From Rhizobium sp. CSW-27 (GTDB lineage Bacteria; Pseudomonadota; Alphaproteobacteria; Rhizobiales; Rhizobiaceae), in contig NZ_JAHHZO010000009.1 of the NCBI RefSeq assembly GCF_018760785.1, forward strand, positions 1 to 64,000: a stretch of 64,000 nucleotides of DNA, written 5' to 3'. This document shows, in pieces, positions 56,800 through 64,000 of this stretch. Within the stretch, counting starts at the first letter, position 1. Each line of letters starts with the position of its first letter. Made by a program: the position numbers and the translations under genes. The notes below the pieces were generated by a model that had not been told where the DNA came from, made no database searches, and worked only from the letters and a program-made list of their open reading frames with translations.

Positions 56800-59067
56800 A
56801 TGGCACAGACCACGCCAGATACCGGCCGCCTGATCGGCTTTCCGCTGGCCCGTATCGACGGTCCGAAAAAGGTGACGGGAACGGCACCCTATGCGGCGGA
56901 ACATCATCCGCAAGGCTGTCTTCACGGCTTCGTCACCACCGCCACGATCGGCCGTGGCCGCATCACAAGGCTCGATCTTGCCGATGCCGCGGCCGTGCCG
57001 GGCGTCGTGAAGATCTATACCCATGAAAACCGTCCGCGTACTGCATGGTGGGATCGTTCCTGGAAGGACGAGGTGGCTCTGCCGGGTCATCCGTTCCGTC
57101 CGCTGGAGAACGATCGCATCCTGTTCGATGGCCAGCCGGTGGCGCTCGTGATCGCCGAGACCTTCGAGGCGGCCCGCGACGCGGCGGCGCTGATCCGCGT
57201 CTCCTACGCCGCCGAAGAGCCGACAACGGATCTTTCGGCCGCGCGCCAGGATGCCTATGTGCCGAAGCAGAAACGCAACGGTATCGCGCCGCCCCCGCCA
57301 CCGCGTGGCGAGCCACAGGCCGCCTATGACCGTGCGCCGCACCGGATTTCGGCGGAATACTGGCTGGAAGGCGAACACCACAATCCCATGGAACTGTTCG
57401 GCTCGACCGTCATCTACGAGGGCGAAGGCCGCCTGACTGTCCATGACAAGACGCAAGGTTCGCAGAATGTGCAGGGCTATCTCTGCGGGATCTTTGAACT
57501 TCAGCCGGAAAACGTCCGCGTTTACAATTACTTCGTCGGCGGCGCCTTCGGCTCCGGCCTGCGCCCCGGCCACCAGGTTTTCCTCGCCACGCTTGCCGCA
57601 CTCGACCTCAGGCGGTCGGTCAAGCTCGAGCTGTCGCGCCAGGAGATGTTCTACATGCGCTGGCGCCCGGCCACGGTGCAGAGCGTGAAGATGGCGGCCG
57701 ATGCCGAAGGACATCTGGTGGCCATCCTGCACGATGCCATCGCGGCCACGTCGGTTCACGAGGATTACCAGGAAACCGTCGTGAACTGGTCGGGCCTCGC
57801 CTACAGATGCGACAATGTGCAACTGAGCTACGAACTGGCGGCGATGAATGTCTCGACGCCGGGCGACATGCGTGCGCCCGGGGCTGCGACCGGCTTTGTC
57901 GCCCTCGAATGCGCAATCGACGAACTCTCCTATGCAGTCGGCCTCGATCCCTTGGAGATGCGGGTGCTGAATTTCGTTCATGTCGACCAGAACGAGGACC
58001 TGCAACTGACCTCCAAGGCGCTGCATGCCTGCTACCGGGAGGGTGCCGCCCGCTTCGGCTGGGCGCAGCGGTCACCCAAGCCTCGCTCGATGCGGGACGG
58101 GCAGGACCTGATCGGCTGGGGCATGGCGACCGGTATCTGGGAGGCGACACTGACGCAGGCCACGGCGCGCGCCCGGCTTTCCAAGGGGGGCAAGGTCGCC
58201 GTGTCCGCTGCAGCCTCCGACATCGGAACCGGCACATGGACGGTCCTTGCCCAGGTGGGCGCGGATGCATTCGGCGTGCTGCCGCAACAGGTGACGGTGG
58301 AGATCGGCGATTCGTCGTTGCCGAAGACATCGGTCGAGGGCGGCTCGTGGACCGCAGCGTCCACCGGTTCGGCCGTGCAGGCGGCTGCAAGGGCCGTGCA
58401 GGCCACGCTGCTCCGCCATGCCCGCACGATGCCCGGCTCGCCGCTGGCTGAACTGAGCGTCGAACAGACCGCGATCCGCGGCGGACGTCTGGTGATGGAG
58501 ATCAACGACCAGGCGGGCGTTGCGCTGGACGACATCCTCGACGCGGCCGGTCTCTCCTTCATCGAAGAGGAGGCCGAGGTGGCGCCCGATGCGGCGCAGG
58601 CAAAGACATTCGTCAGCTACACCCATTCCGGCATTTTCGTCGAGGTTCGCATCGATGACGAAGTGGGGGTGATCCGCGTCAGCCGCGTCGTCATCGCCGT
58701 GGCCGCCGGCCGCATCCTCAATCCGAAAACGGCGCGCAGCCAGATCCTCGGCGGCGTGGTGATGGGGATCGGCATGGCCCTTCACGAGGAAGGCATGACG
58801 GACCACCGCCTCGGCCGCATCATGAACCACAATCTCGCGGAATATCATATCCCCGCCCATGCCGACATTGCCGATATCGACGTGATCTTCGTGGAGGAAC
58901 ACGACGCCATGGCAAGCCCTCTCGGGGTCAAGGGGCTTGGCGAGATCGGCATCGTCGGCGTCGCCGCAGCCGTCGCCAACGCGATCTATCACGCGACCGG
59001 CACGCGGGTCCGCCATTTCCCGATCACCATCGACAAGGTGCTTTTCGCCAAGGAGGCTGCAGAATGA
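56800..59067 (+). CDS. paoC: Aldehyde oxidoreductase molybdenum-binding subunit (PaoC/YagR type)
   Basis: 755 residues. Catalytic subunit binding the molybdopterin cytosine dinucleotide cofactor. 'GGAFGSGLRPGHQVF' (about 246-260) and 'DMRAPGAATGFVALE' lie in the cofactor sites, and the catalytic glutamate is in 'VKGLGEIGIVGVAAA' (about 708-722). It opens with 'IDGPKKVTGTAPYAAE'. The ATG at 56800 follows GAGGAGG. Physiological aldehyde unknown; aromatic aldehydes are typical for PaoABC. No maturation gene (paoD/xdhC) is in the window. Confidence 0.93.
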   Translation: MAQTTPDTGRLIGFPLARIDGPKKVTGTAPYAAEHHPQGCLHGFVTTATIGRGRITRLDLADAAAVPGVVKIYTHENRPRTAWWDRSWKDEVALPGHPFRPLENDRILFDGQPVALVIAETFEAARDAAALIRVSYAAEEPTTDLSAARQDAYVPKQKRNGIAPPPPPRGEPQAAYDRAPHRISAEYWLEGEHHNPMELFGSTVIYEGEGRLTVHDKTQGSQNVQGYLCGIFELQPENVRVYNYFVGGAFGSGLRPGHQVFLATLAALDLRRSVKLELSRQEMFYMRWRPATVQSVKMAADAEGHLVAILHDAIAATSVHEDYQETVVNWSGLAYRCDNVQLSYELAAMNVSTPGDMRAPGAATGFVALECAIDELSYAVGLDPLEMRVLNFVHVDQNEDLQLTSKALHACYREGAARFGWAQRSPKPRSMRDGQDLIGWGMATGIWEATLTQATARARLSKGGKVAVSAAASDIGTGTWTVLAQVGADAFGVLPQQVTVEIGDSSLPKTSVEGGSWTAASTGSAVQAAARAVQATLLRHARTMPGSPLAELSVEQTAIRGGRLVMEINDQAGVALDDILDAAGLSFIEEEAEVAPDAAQAKTFVSYTHSGIFVEVRIDDEVGVIRVSRVVIAVAAGRILNPKTARSQILGGVVMGIGMALHEEGMTDHRLGRIMNHNLAEYHIPAHADIADIDVIFVEEHDAMASPLGVKGLGEIGIVGVAAAVANAIYHATGTRVRHFPITIDKVLFAKEAAE

Positions 59068-60218
59068 CGAGGCTGCCCGCAAACCCGATCCGCTATCACC
59101 AGGGCGTCGAGGACATTCATCCCGACGAGCCGCAGCTTGCGAAGGCGCTCAGCGACACGATGCTGTCGATCGCCCACAGGACCTATGCCGACAGCGCGCA
59201 TGCGATCCGCTGCGTGCATGCCAAGAGCCATGCGCTGCTCGGCGCCGAGGTCGAAGTGCATGACAACCTGCCGCCGGAGCTGGCACAGGGCCTGTTTGCC
59301 CGCCCCGCCACCTATGATGCAGTCATCCGGATCTCCACGACGCCTGGCGACATCCTGCACGACAGCGTGTCCGCACCGCGCGGCATGGCCCTGAAGATCC
59401 TCGATGTGCCCGGCGAACGGCTTGCCGGTGCGCAGCAATCCACCTCCCAGGATTTCGTGATGGTGAACGGCAAGGTGTTCAACTCGCCGAGCGGCGAGGC
59501 CTTTCTTGCCAATCTGAAGCTCCTCGCCGCCACCACCGACCGAGTGGAAGGCGCCAAGAAGATCCTGTCGAAGATCCTGCGCGGCGTGGAAGGCGCGGCA
59601 GAAAAGGTCGGCAAGGAACTGACCCCGTTGAAGGTGATGGGCGGACAGCCGATGACGCACATTCTGGGCGAGAGCTTCTTCACCCAGGTTCCCCTGCGCT
59701 ACGGCGCCTTCATCGCCAAGCTCGGCGTGGTCCCGGCCTCGGCAAACCTCAAGGATCTTGTCGACCGCCCGGTGCGGGTCACGGATGACCCGGACGCCCA
59801 TCGCCATCTCATCGAGGAGTTCTTCGAGACGCAAACCGCGGTGTGGCACCTGAAGGCCCAGCTCTGCACCGATCTTGAGACGATGCCGGTGGAAGATCCG
59901 ATGGCGCCGTGGGACGAGGACAGGAGTCCCTATTTCACCGTGGCGACCATTACTGCCGGTCCGCAGACCGCCTGGAGCAGGGAACGCGCCGAACGGGTGG
60001 ATGACGGGATGAAGTTTTCCCCCTGGAACGGCATCGCCGCGCACCAGCCGCTCGGCCAGATCATGCGGCTGCGCAGGCTCGCCTATGAACGCTCCGCTGC
60101 CTTTCGCTCCGAGCGCAATCCGACGCCGGTGAGTGAACCTGCGCGCTGTCCCTTCGATCAGGCGGGAGGCCGCAACGCTTCGTACATGCCAGGCGGGGCA
60201 TCGCGACCGCAGCCTTGA
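59064..60218 (+). CDS. Catalase-superfamily haem protein
   Basis: 384 residues. Catalase-like family protein (SrpA-related), shorter than classical catalases. 'VHAKSHALLGAEVEVHDNLP' (about 52-70) holds the distal-histidine region, 'ISTTPGDILHDSVSAPRGMALKI' corresponds to the haem-pocket strand, and 'MRLRRLAYERS' (about 332-342) resembles the proximal R-x3-Y tyrosine motif. It is joined to the molybdenum subunit by an ATGA overlap. Because such oxidoreductases can reduce oxygen to hydrogen peroxide, a scavenging or peroxidatic role beside them is plausible. Confidence 0.82.
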   Translation: MTRLPANPIRYHQGVEDIHPDEPQLAKALSDTMLSIAHRTYADSAHAIRCVHAKSHALLGAEVEVHDNLPPELAQGLFARPATYDAVIRISTTPGDILHDSVSAPRGMALKILDVPGERLAGAQQSTSQDFVMVNGKVFNSPSGEAFLANLKLLAATTDRVEGAKKILSKILRGVEGAAEKVGKELTPLKVMGGQPMTHILGESFFTQVPLRYGAFIAKLGVVPASANLKDLVDRPVRVTDDPDAHRHLIEEFFETQTAVWHLKAQLCTDLETMPVEDPMAPWDEDRSPYFTVATITAGPQTAWSRERAERVDDGMKFSPWNGIAAHQPLGQIMRLRRLAYERSAAFRSERNPTPVSEPARCPFDQAGGRNASYMPGGASRPQP

Positions 60219-60243
60219 TCGCCCTCCCCCGGTTCACGGCGTC

Positions 60244-61050
60244 TCACGATGCCGGTTCGGCGATCCCGGCGGGACAGCCGAGAGCCTCCGAGACGGCCTT
60301 ACCACAATCGGTCAGCAGGCGGACATAGTCAGCTTTGCGCGCCTCGTCGAAGCGCAGCAGCGGAAAGGAGATCGAAATCGCGGCAATCGGCCGTCGCAGG
60401 TGGTCGAATACGGGCACCGCCATGCAGCGCACCCCCGCCTCGCTTTCCTCCACCTCCTCCGCATAGCCGCGCGAGCGAACCTGTCGGAGCGCCTCGACCA
60501 GCACTGCGGGATCGGTGATGGTGCGCGGCGCACGACGCTCCAGAACCATGCCGGCAACCCGTTCCTGCACATCCTCCTCGTCACGAAAGGCAAGCAGCGC
60601 CTTGCCGAGCGCCGTGCTGTGCAGGGGATTGCGCAGGCCAAGCGTCGAGGTCATCGAAAGACTGAAGGCCGCGTCATATTTGTGAATGTACACGACCTTC
60701 TGCTCGCGGCTGTCCAGCACGCCGAGATTGATGGATTCGCCGGTGGCACGCGAGAGCTTGCCCATGGGGCCGTCGGCCGCCCTCAGCAGGTCGTCACGTT
60801 CGTGCAACGAACGGGCCGCGAGGCTGAACAGCCGCAGCGTCAGCCCGTATTTCTCCGTCTCGCCATCCTGTTCCACATAGCCGAGATCGACCATGGTCTG
60901 CAGCAGACGGTGCGCCGTGGTCTTCGAGGTCGCCGCCGTCTCCGCAAGCTCGGCGAGGCTGGAACGGCGCCCGCCGGCCAGCGCTTCCAGCACCGCAAAG
61001 ACCTTGATGACGGCGGCCGCCTGCTCCGGCCGCGAGGGCGTTTCCGACAT
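60244..61050 (-). CDS. IclR-family transcriptional regulator
   Basis: 268 residues. N-terminal winged helix at about 12-75 ('SLAELAETAATSKTTAHRLLQTMVDLGYVEQ') and a C-terminal GAF-like effector domain (about 85-255), with 'LHSTALGKALLAF' and 'GVRCMAVPVFDHLRRPIAAISIS'. Divergent from the GH105 gene and convergent with the catalase gene. Comparable IclR proteins (KdgR type) control pectin catabolism and sense 2-keto-3-deoxygluconate. Candidate operators precede both divergent genes. The start ATG at 61050 matches the usual length. Confidence 0.9.
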   Translation of the reverse strand: MSETPSRPEQAAAVIKVFAVLEALAGGRRSSLAELAETAATSKTTAHRLLQTMVDLGYVEQDGETEKYGLTLRLFSLAARSLHERDDLLRAADGPMGKLSRATGESINLGVLDSREQKVVYIHKYDAAFSLSMTSTLGLRNPLHSTALGKALLAFRDEEDVQERVAGMVLERRAPRTITDPAVLVEALRQVRSRGYAEEVEESEAGVRCMAVPVFDHLRRPIAAISISFPLLRFDEARKADYVRLLTDCGKAVSEALGCPAGIAEPAS

Positions 61051-61071
61051 GAATCCATTCTTCTCATTTTT

Positions 61072-61090
61072 TCGGAACTGCATTCTGAAA
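61072..61090. promoter_or_regulatory. Candidate IclR operator, regulator side
   Basis: TCGGAACTGCATTCTGAAA is a partial inverted repeat with 14 of 19 positions identical to the element at 61193-61211. It lies 22 bases upstream of the iclR-type start codon, consistent with autoregulation. Confidence 0.5.
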
Positions 61091-61192
61091 TTCCGCCCAT
61101 CGCCTGTCAAGCAACCCTTGCCTGGCCAGCCAAAGCGGAAAGGGCGCGAGAATCCTCGTTGAAAAGCGTGGCGGAGTGTGATCTGCTGCTTT

Positions 61193-61211
61193 TTGGAACA
61201 TCGTTCCGAAA
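61193..61211. promoter_or_regulatory. Candidate IclR operator, GH105 side
   Basis: TTGGAACATCGTTCCGAAA contains a perfect GGAAC-N3-GTTCC palindrome with T-rich and A-rich flanks. It is about 29 bases upstream of the GH105 ATG, a position where a bound repressor would block RNA polymerase. Confidence 0.6.
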
Positions 61212-61239
61212 ATTTTTCAACTGGGGAGGAGTTGAAAGC

Positions 61240-62358
61240 ATGCATCCGCTTCTGCGGCAGAGGTCGACCTTCATCGGCCGTGACGACGTCTGCGCCCTGA
61301 TCGATCGCCTCGCCGACAATCTCATCCATATCGAGGACAAGACGGGCGAATTTCTCCTCAGGCTTGAGGATGGGCGCGTCATTGATACCAAGGGTTGGGC
61401 CGGCTGGGAATGGACCCATGGCATCGCGCTCTACGGCCTGCTGAAATACTGGCAGCAGACCGGCAATCAGACGGCGATGACCATCATCCGGGACTGGTTC
61501 GAGGCGCGTCTTGCCGAAGGCACACCGACCAAGAACGTCAACACCGTCGCCCCGTTCCTGACGCTTGCCCATCTCTACGAGATGAGCCCGGATCCGCGTT
61601 TCCTGCCCTATCTGGAAACCTGGGCCGAATGGGTAATGCACGAGATGCCGCGCACCCGCGAAGGCGGCCTTCAGCACATCGTCTACAACAGCGTGAACGA
61701 CCAGCAGCTCTGGGACGACACGCTGATGATGAGCGTGATGCCGCTTGCCAAGATCGGCCTTTTGCTGAAGCGGCCGGAATTCGTCGCCGAAGCCAAGTAC
61801 CAGTTCCTGGTGCACGCGCAATATCTGCTGGATACCCAGACCGGGCTGTGGTTCCACGGCTGGACCTTCGACGGCAATCACAACTTCGCCCGGGCCCGCT
61901 GGGCGCGCGGCAACAGCTGGATTACCATCGCCATCCCGGAATTCATCGAGCTTGTCGATCTGCCGGAGGGCGATCCGCTGCGCCGCCATCTGCTGTCGCT
62001 GTTCGGCCGTCAGGCCAGCGCGCTGCGCGAGCACCAGGACGGATCCGGCCTGTGGCACACGCTGATCGACGATCCGGGAAGCTATCTCGAAGCCTCGGCC
62101 ACGGCAGGCTTTGCCTACGGCCTGATGAAGGGCGTGCGCAAACGTTACCTCGGCCCCGAATACCGGGAAACGGCAGAGCGGGCGATGAAGGGCGTCGTGG
62201 ACAATATCAGCGCGGAGGGCGAACTGCTGCAGGTGTCGTTCGGGACGGCCATGGGCAGCGATCTCGATTTCTACCGGCAGATCCGGCGCACATCCATGCC
62301 CTACGGGCAGGCCATGGCCATGCTTTGCCTGACGGAATTGCTGCACAGCTACATCTAG
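61240..62358 (+). CDS. Unsaturated glycuronyl hydrolase, glycoside hydrolase family 105
   Basis: 372 residues, the usual GH105 length. Hydrates and splits the 4,5-unsaturated uronic acid from the end of oligosaccharides made by polysaccharide lyases (unsaturated rhamnogalacturonyl hydrolase, YteR/YesR type). The alpha/alpha-barrel motifs 'WEWTHGIALYGLLKYW' (about 55-70), 'QLWDDTLMMSVMPLAKIG' (general acid Asp, about 157-175), 'TGLWFHGWTFDGNHNFARARWARGNSW' in part, and 'SYLEASATAGFAYGL' are present. No signal peptide, so it acts after uptake. The ATG at 61240 follows GGGGAGGAG. Substrate is inferred to be a pectic disaccharide. Confidence 0.92.
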   Translation: MHPLLRQRSTFIGRDDVCALIDRLADNLIHIEDKTGEFLLRLEDGRVIDTKGWAGWEWTHGIALYGLLKYWQQTGNQTAMTIIRDWFEARLAEGTPTKNVNTVAPFLTLAHLYEMSPDPRFLPYLETWAEWVMHEMPRTREGGLQHIVYNSVNDQQLWDDTLMMSVMPLAKIGLLLKRPEFVAEAKYQFLVHAQYLLDTQTGLWFHGWTFDGNHNFARARWARGNSWITIAIPEFIELVDLPEGDPLRRHLLSLFGRQASALREHQDGSGLWHTLIDDPGSYLEASATAGFAYGLMKGVRKRYLGPEYRETAERAMKGVVDNISAEGELLQVSFGTAMGSDLDFYRQIRRTSMPYGQAMAMLCLTELLHSYI

Positions 62359-62482
62359 CCTGCAGCAGACCACCGCCTAGGGGACCGGGAGGAGCCGTCT
62401 ACCCCAGCCGCGGTGGCAGGAACATCAACGGGAGACGATCGGCTGCCGCAGGCAGGCCGGCTTTTCGAAGGAGGAGGACATC

Positions 62483-63763
62483 ATGACCGACATCACAAGA
62501 CGCGGGCTTCTGGGCACGATCGGCGCGGGGCTGGCCGCCGGAACCCTCAGCGCCCTGCCCGCCCGCGCCGCCACCCGCATCCGCCATTACTGGTGGGGCA
62601 ATCCGGAGCGCGACAAGCGCACCTTCGCGGTGATCGACCTGTTCCAGAAGAAGCATCCCGGCATCGAGGTTTCCGGCGAAACCATCGGCTGGGGCGATTA
62701 CTGGACGAAGATGGCCACCCAGACGGCCGGCCGCAACATGGCCGATCTGGTGCAGATGGATTATCGCTTCCTGTTCGAATATGTGCGCCGCGGCGCGATT
62801 CTGCCGCTCGATCCCTATATCGACAAGACGCTGATGATCGGTTCCTTCGACCAGGGTCCGCTGGCCGGCGGCAAGGTTGATGGCAAGCTCTATGCGCTCA
62901 ACATCGGCTCAAACAGCCAGGTGATGGTCTACAACACCCGCGTCTTCAAGGAAGCCGGTGTCGATGCAGACATGATCAACTGGACCTGGGACGACTTCGC
63001 CAAGGCCTGCCAGACGATCACCGCCAAATCCGGCGGCAAGGTGAAAGGCTCCGACGACCTTTCGCTGATGATCGAGACCTTCGAATCCTGGGCGCGCCAG
63101 AACGGCCGCGAATTCTACGACAAGGATGGCAAGGTGGCCGCAACTGCCGAGGACGTCGCCAGCTACTGGCAGTTCTGGGCGGATCTGCGCAAGGCCGACG
63201 TTGTGCGCGGCAAGGACAAGACGGTCATTCTCGATGCACCGATTGCCGAATCCGGCATTGCGGTGGGCGATACGGCCATGTCGCATTTCTGGTCGAACCA
63301 GCTTGTCGGCATCCAGGCGGTCTCCAAGGATCAGATCGGCGCGGCCATGGTGCCGCACAAGAAGGGCGGGGCGCCCGGCCAGTTCATCAAGCCGTCAATG
63401 TTCATGTCGCTCTCGCGCGATGCGAAGGACCCCGCCGCCGCCATCACCTACATGAACGACTGGGTGAATGATCCGGAGATTACCCAGATCCTCGGCCTGG
63501 AACGCGGCATTCCCGCCTCCCCGAAAGTGCGCGAGGCGCTGGCGCCCAAGCTGACCCCCGTCGAGAAGCTGTCGGTCGACTATTTCAATGCGATCCAGAG
63601 CAAGGTCGGCCCGCTGCCCTTGCCAGCCCCCAAGGGTGCCGGCGAGGTGCGCGATGCCTTCATGCGCACCGGAACGGAAGTTGTGCTCGCCCGCATGGAC
63701 GCCAAGGCGGCTGCCAAGAGCTTCATCGAGGATGCGCAGGCGATCATCGAACGCGCGCAGTAA
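62483..63763 (+). CDS. Tat-exported sugar-binding protein of ABC transporter (pectic oligomer type)
   Basis: 426 residues. Twin-arginine leader TRRGLLG with cleavage near 'ALPARA|AT'. Family 1 receptor very similar to the protein at 29631-30917: shared blocks include 'GETIGW.DYWTKMATQTAGRN', 'LVQMDYR.LFEYVRRGA' and 'LNIGSNSQVMVYN'. The ATG follows GAAGGAGGAGG. It lies 124 bases after GH105 and is followed by a hairpin. Permease and ATPase genes are not seen and should follow beyond the window. Ligand probably the unsaturated uronide later cut by GH105. Confidence 0.91.
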   Translation: MTDITRRGLLGTIGAGLAAGTLSALPARAATRIRHYWWGNPERDKRTFAVIDLFQKKHPGIEVSGETIGWGDYWTKMATQTAGRNMADLVQMDYRFLFEYVRRGAILPLDPYIDKTLMIGSFDQGPLAGGKVDGKLYALNIGSNSQVMVYNTRVFKEAGVDADMINWTWDDFAKACQTITAKSGGKVKGSDDLSLMIETFESWARQNGREFYDKDGKVAATAEDVASYWQFWADLRKADVVRGKDKTVILDAPIAESGIAVGDTAMSHFWSNQLVGIQAVSKDQIGAAMVPHKKGGAPGQFIKPSMFMSLSRDAKDPAAAITYMNDWVNDPEITQILGLERGIPASPKVREALAPKLTPVEKLSVDYFNAIQSKVGPLPLPAPKGAGEVRDAFMRTGTEVVLARMDAKAAAKSFIEDAQAIIERAQ

Positions 63764-63777
63764 GGGCGAAAGCCTTC

Positions 63778-63803
63778 GCTGCTGGCCGGCCACGGCCAGC
63801 AGC
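63778..63803 (+). terminator. Hairpin after the GH105-linked binding-protein gene
   Basis: GCTGCTGGCCG (63778-63788) pairs perfectly with CGGCCAGCAGC (63793-63803) around a four-base loop, 15 bases beyond the stop codon. No U-run follows. It matches the hairpin positions after the other sugar and phosphonate binding-protein genes. Confidence 0.65.
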
Positions 63804-64000
63804 CCACATGTCCAGTCATCGACGTGATCGCCATGCCCTGCCCCGCCGTGCCTTCGTCCATCCCGCCGTCTCGTCGGTCGAAGGCTGCCTTCCGCTCATC
63901 AGAGACCGGAATTGCCTCCGCAGCACCCGCCCGGCTCGCCTGGCCTGCCGGCCGCACAAGGCCAGGCCGCCACGCCGATTGCCGCCCATTTTCCGCAACG
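63804..64000. other. Right-edge spacer without a recognisable gene
   Basis: About 200 GC-rich bases. Contains a second weak inverted repeat (CCTGGCC at 63939-63945 with GGCCAGG at 63960-63966). Open frames on either strand look like chance frames in GC-rich DNA. Confidence 0.35.

Noticed and set aside
63580..63957. Minus-strand frame at the right edge
   Set aside because: It overlaps the end of the binding-protein gene antisense and shows no domain or ribosome site.

Overview
The window comes from a GC-rich alphaproteobacterium of the family Rhizobiaceae (Rhizobium/Agrobacterium type). The evidence is a rhizobial-type 5' end of a 16S rRNA gene with an expanded V1 helix, a minCDE operon, a bcsN-bcsA-bcsB-bcsZ cellulose operon of rhizobial arrangement, a phoCDET-like phosphonate transporter, and many ABC uptake operons for plant-derived solutes. 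A min operon beside an rRNA operon and catabolic islands would fit a secondary replicon (chromid), but that is inference.

Layout. 1-716: 5' part of a 16S gene on the minus strand, its leader and promoter. 841-2831: minC-minD-minE (minus), with a terminator and a CtrA-type box upstream. 3056-12406: a galactoside operon (binding protein, two permeases, GH36 alpha-galactosidase, ATPase, GH42 beta-galactosidase; all minus) with a divergent AraC-family regulator. 12496-12882: a small WGR-domain protein. 13054-21987: cellulose operon (BcsN lipoprotein, BcsA synthase with PilZ, BcsB, GH8 cellulase, TPR protein). 22206-22298: an unannotated 30-residue single-pass membrane protein. 22746-25202: glpD and a DeoR-type glpR with phased operator repeats. 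25275-31982: a sugar ABC operon with a Gfo/Idh dehydrogenase and a GntR/FadR regulator. 32060-43916: C-P lyase genes (phnF divergent from phnG-H-I-J-K-L plus a hexapeptide transferase), the transporter phnC-D-E1-E2, and phnM.

44222-55057 holds genes that fit together as a pathway for peptides containing D-residues: a DmpA-type N-terminal nucleophile aminopeptidase, a D-amino-acid transaminase, a LysR regulator, a D-aminopeptidase (S12), a complete Dpp-like peptide importer, and an M19 dipeptidase. I consider this the most interesting system in the window. 55252-60218: a three-subunit molybdenum aldehyde oxidoreductase (PaoABC/YagTSR type) coupled by overlap to a catalase-superfamily gene, plausibly a peroxide-scavenging partner. 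60244-63763: an IclR regulator divergent from a GH105 unsaturated glycuronyl hydrolase and a Tat-exported sugar-binding protein that is a close paralogue of the one near 30 kb. The importer genes of this last locus presumably lie beyond the window.

Recurring architecture: four solute-binding-protein genes (10.1, 29.6, 40.1 and 63.8 kb) are each followed within about 60 bases by a GC-rich hairpin, and three of these hairpins lie before permease genes visible in the window. Four regulators (GntR, PhnF, GlpR, IclR) each have visible candidate operators beside their own gene and, for GntR, GlpR and IclR, beside the neighbouring target. I saw no tRNA genes, insertion sequences, prophage genes or CRISPR arrays.
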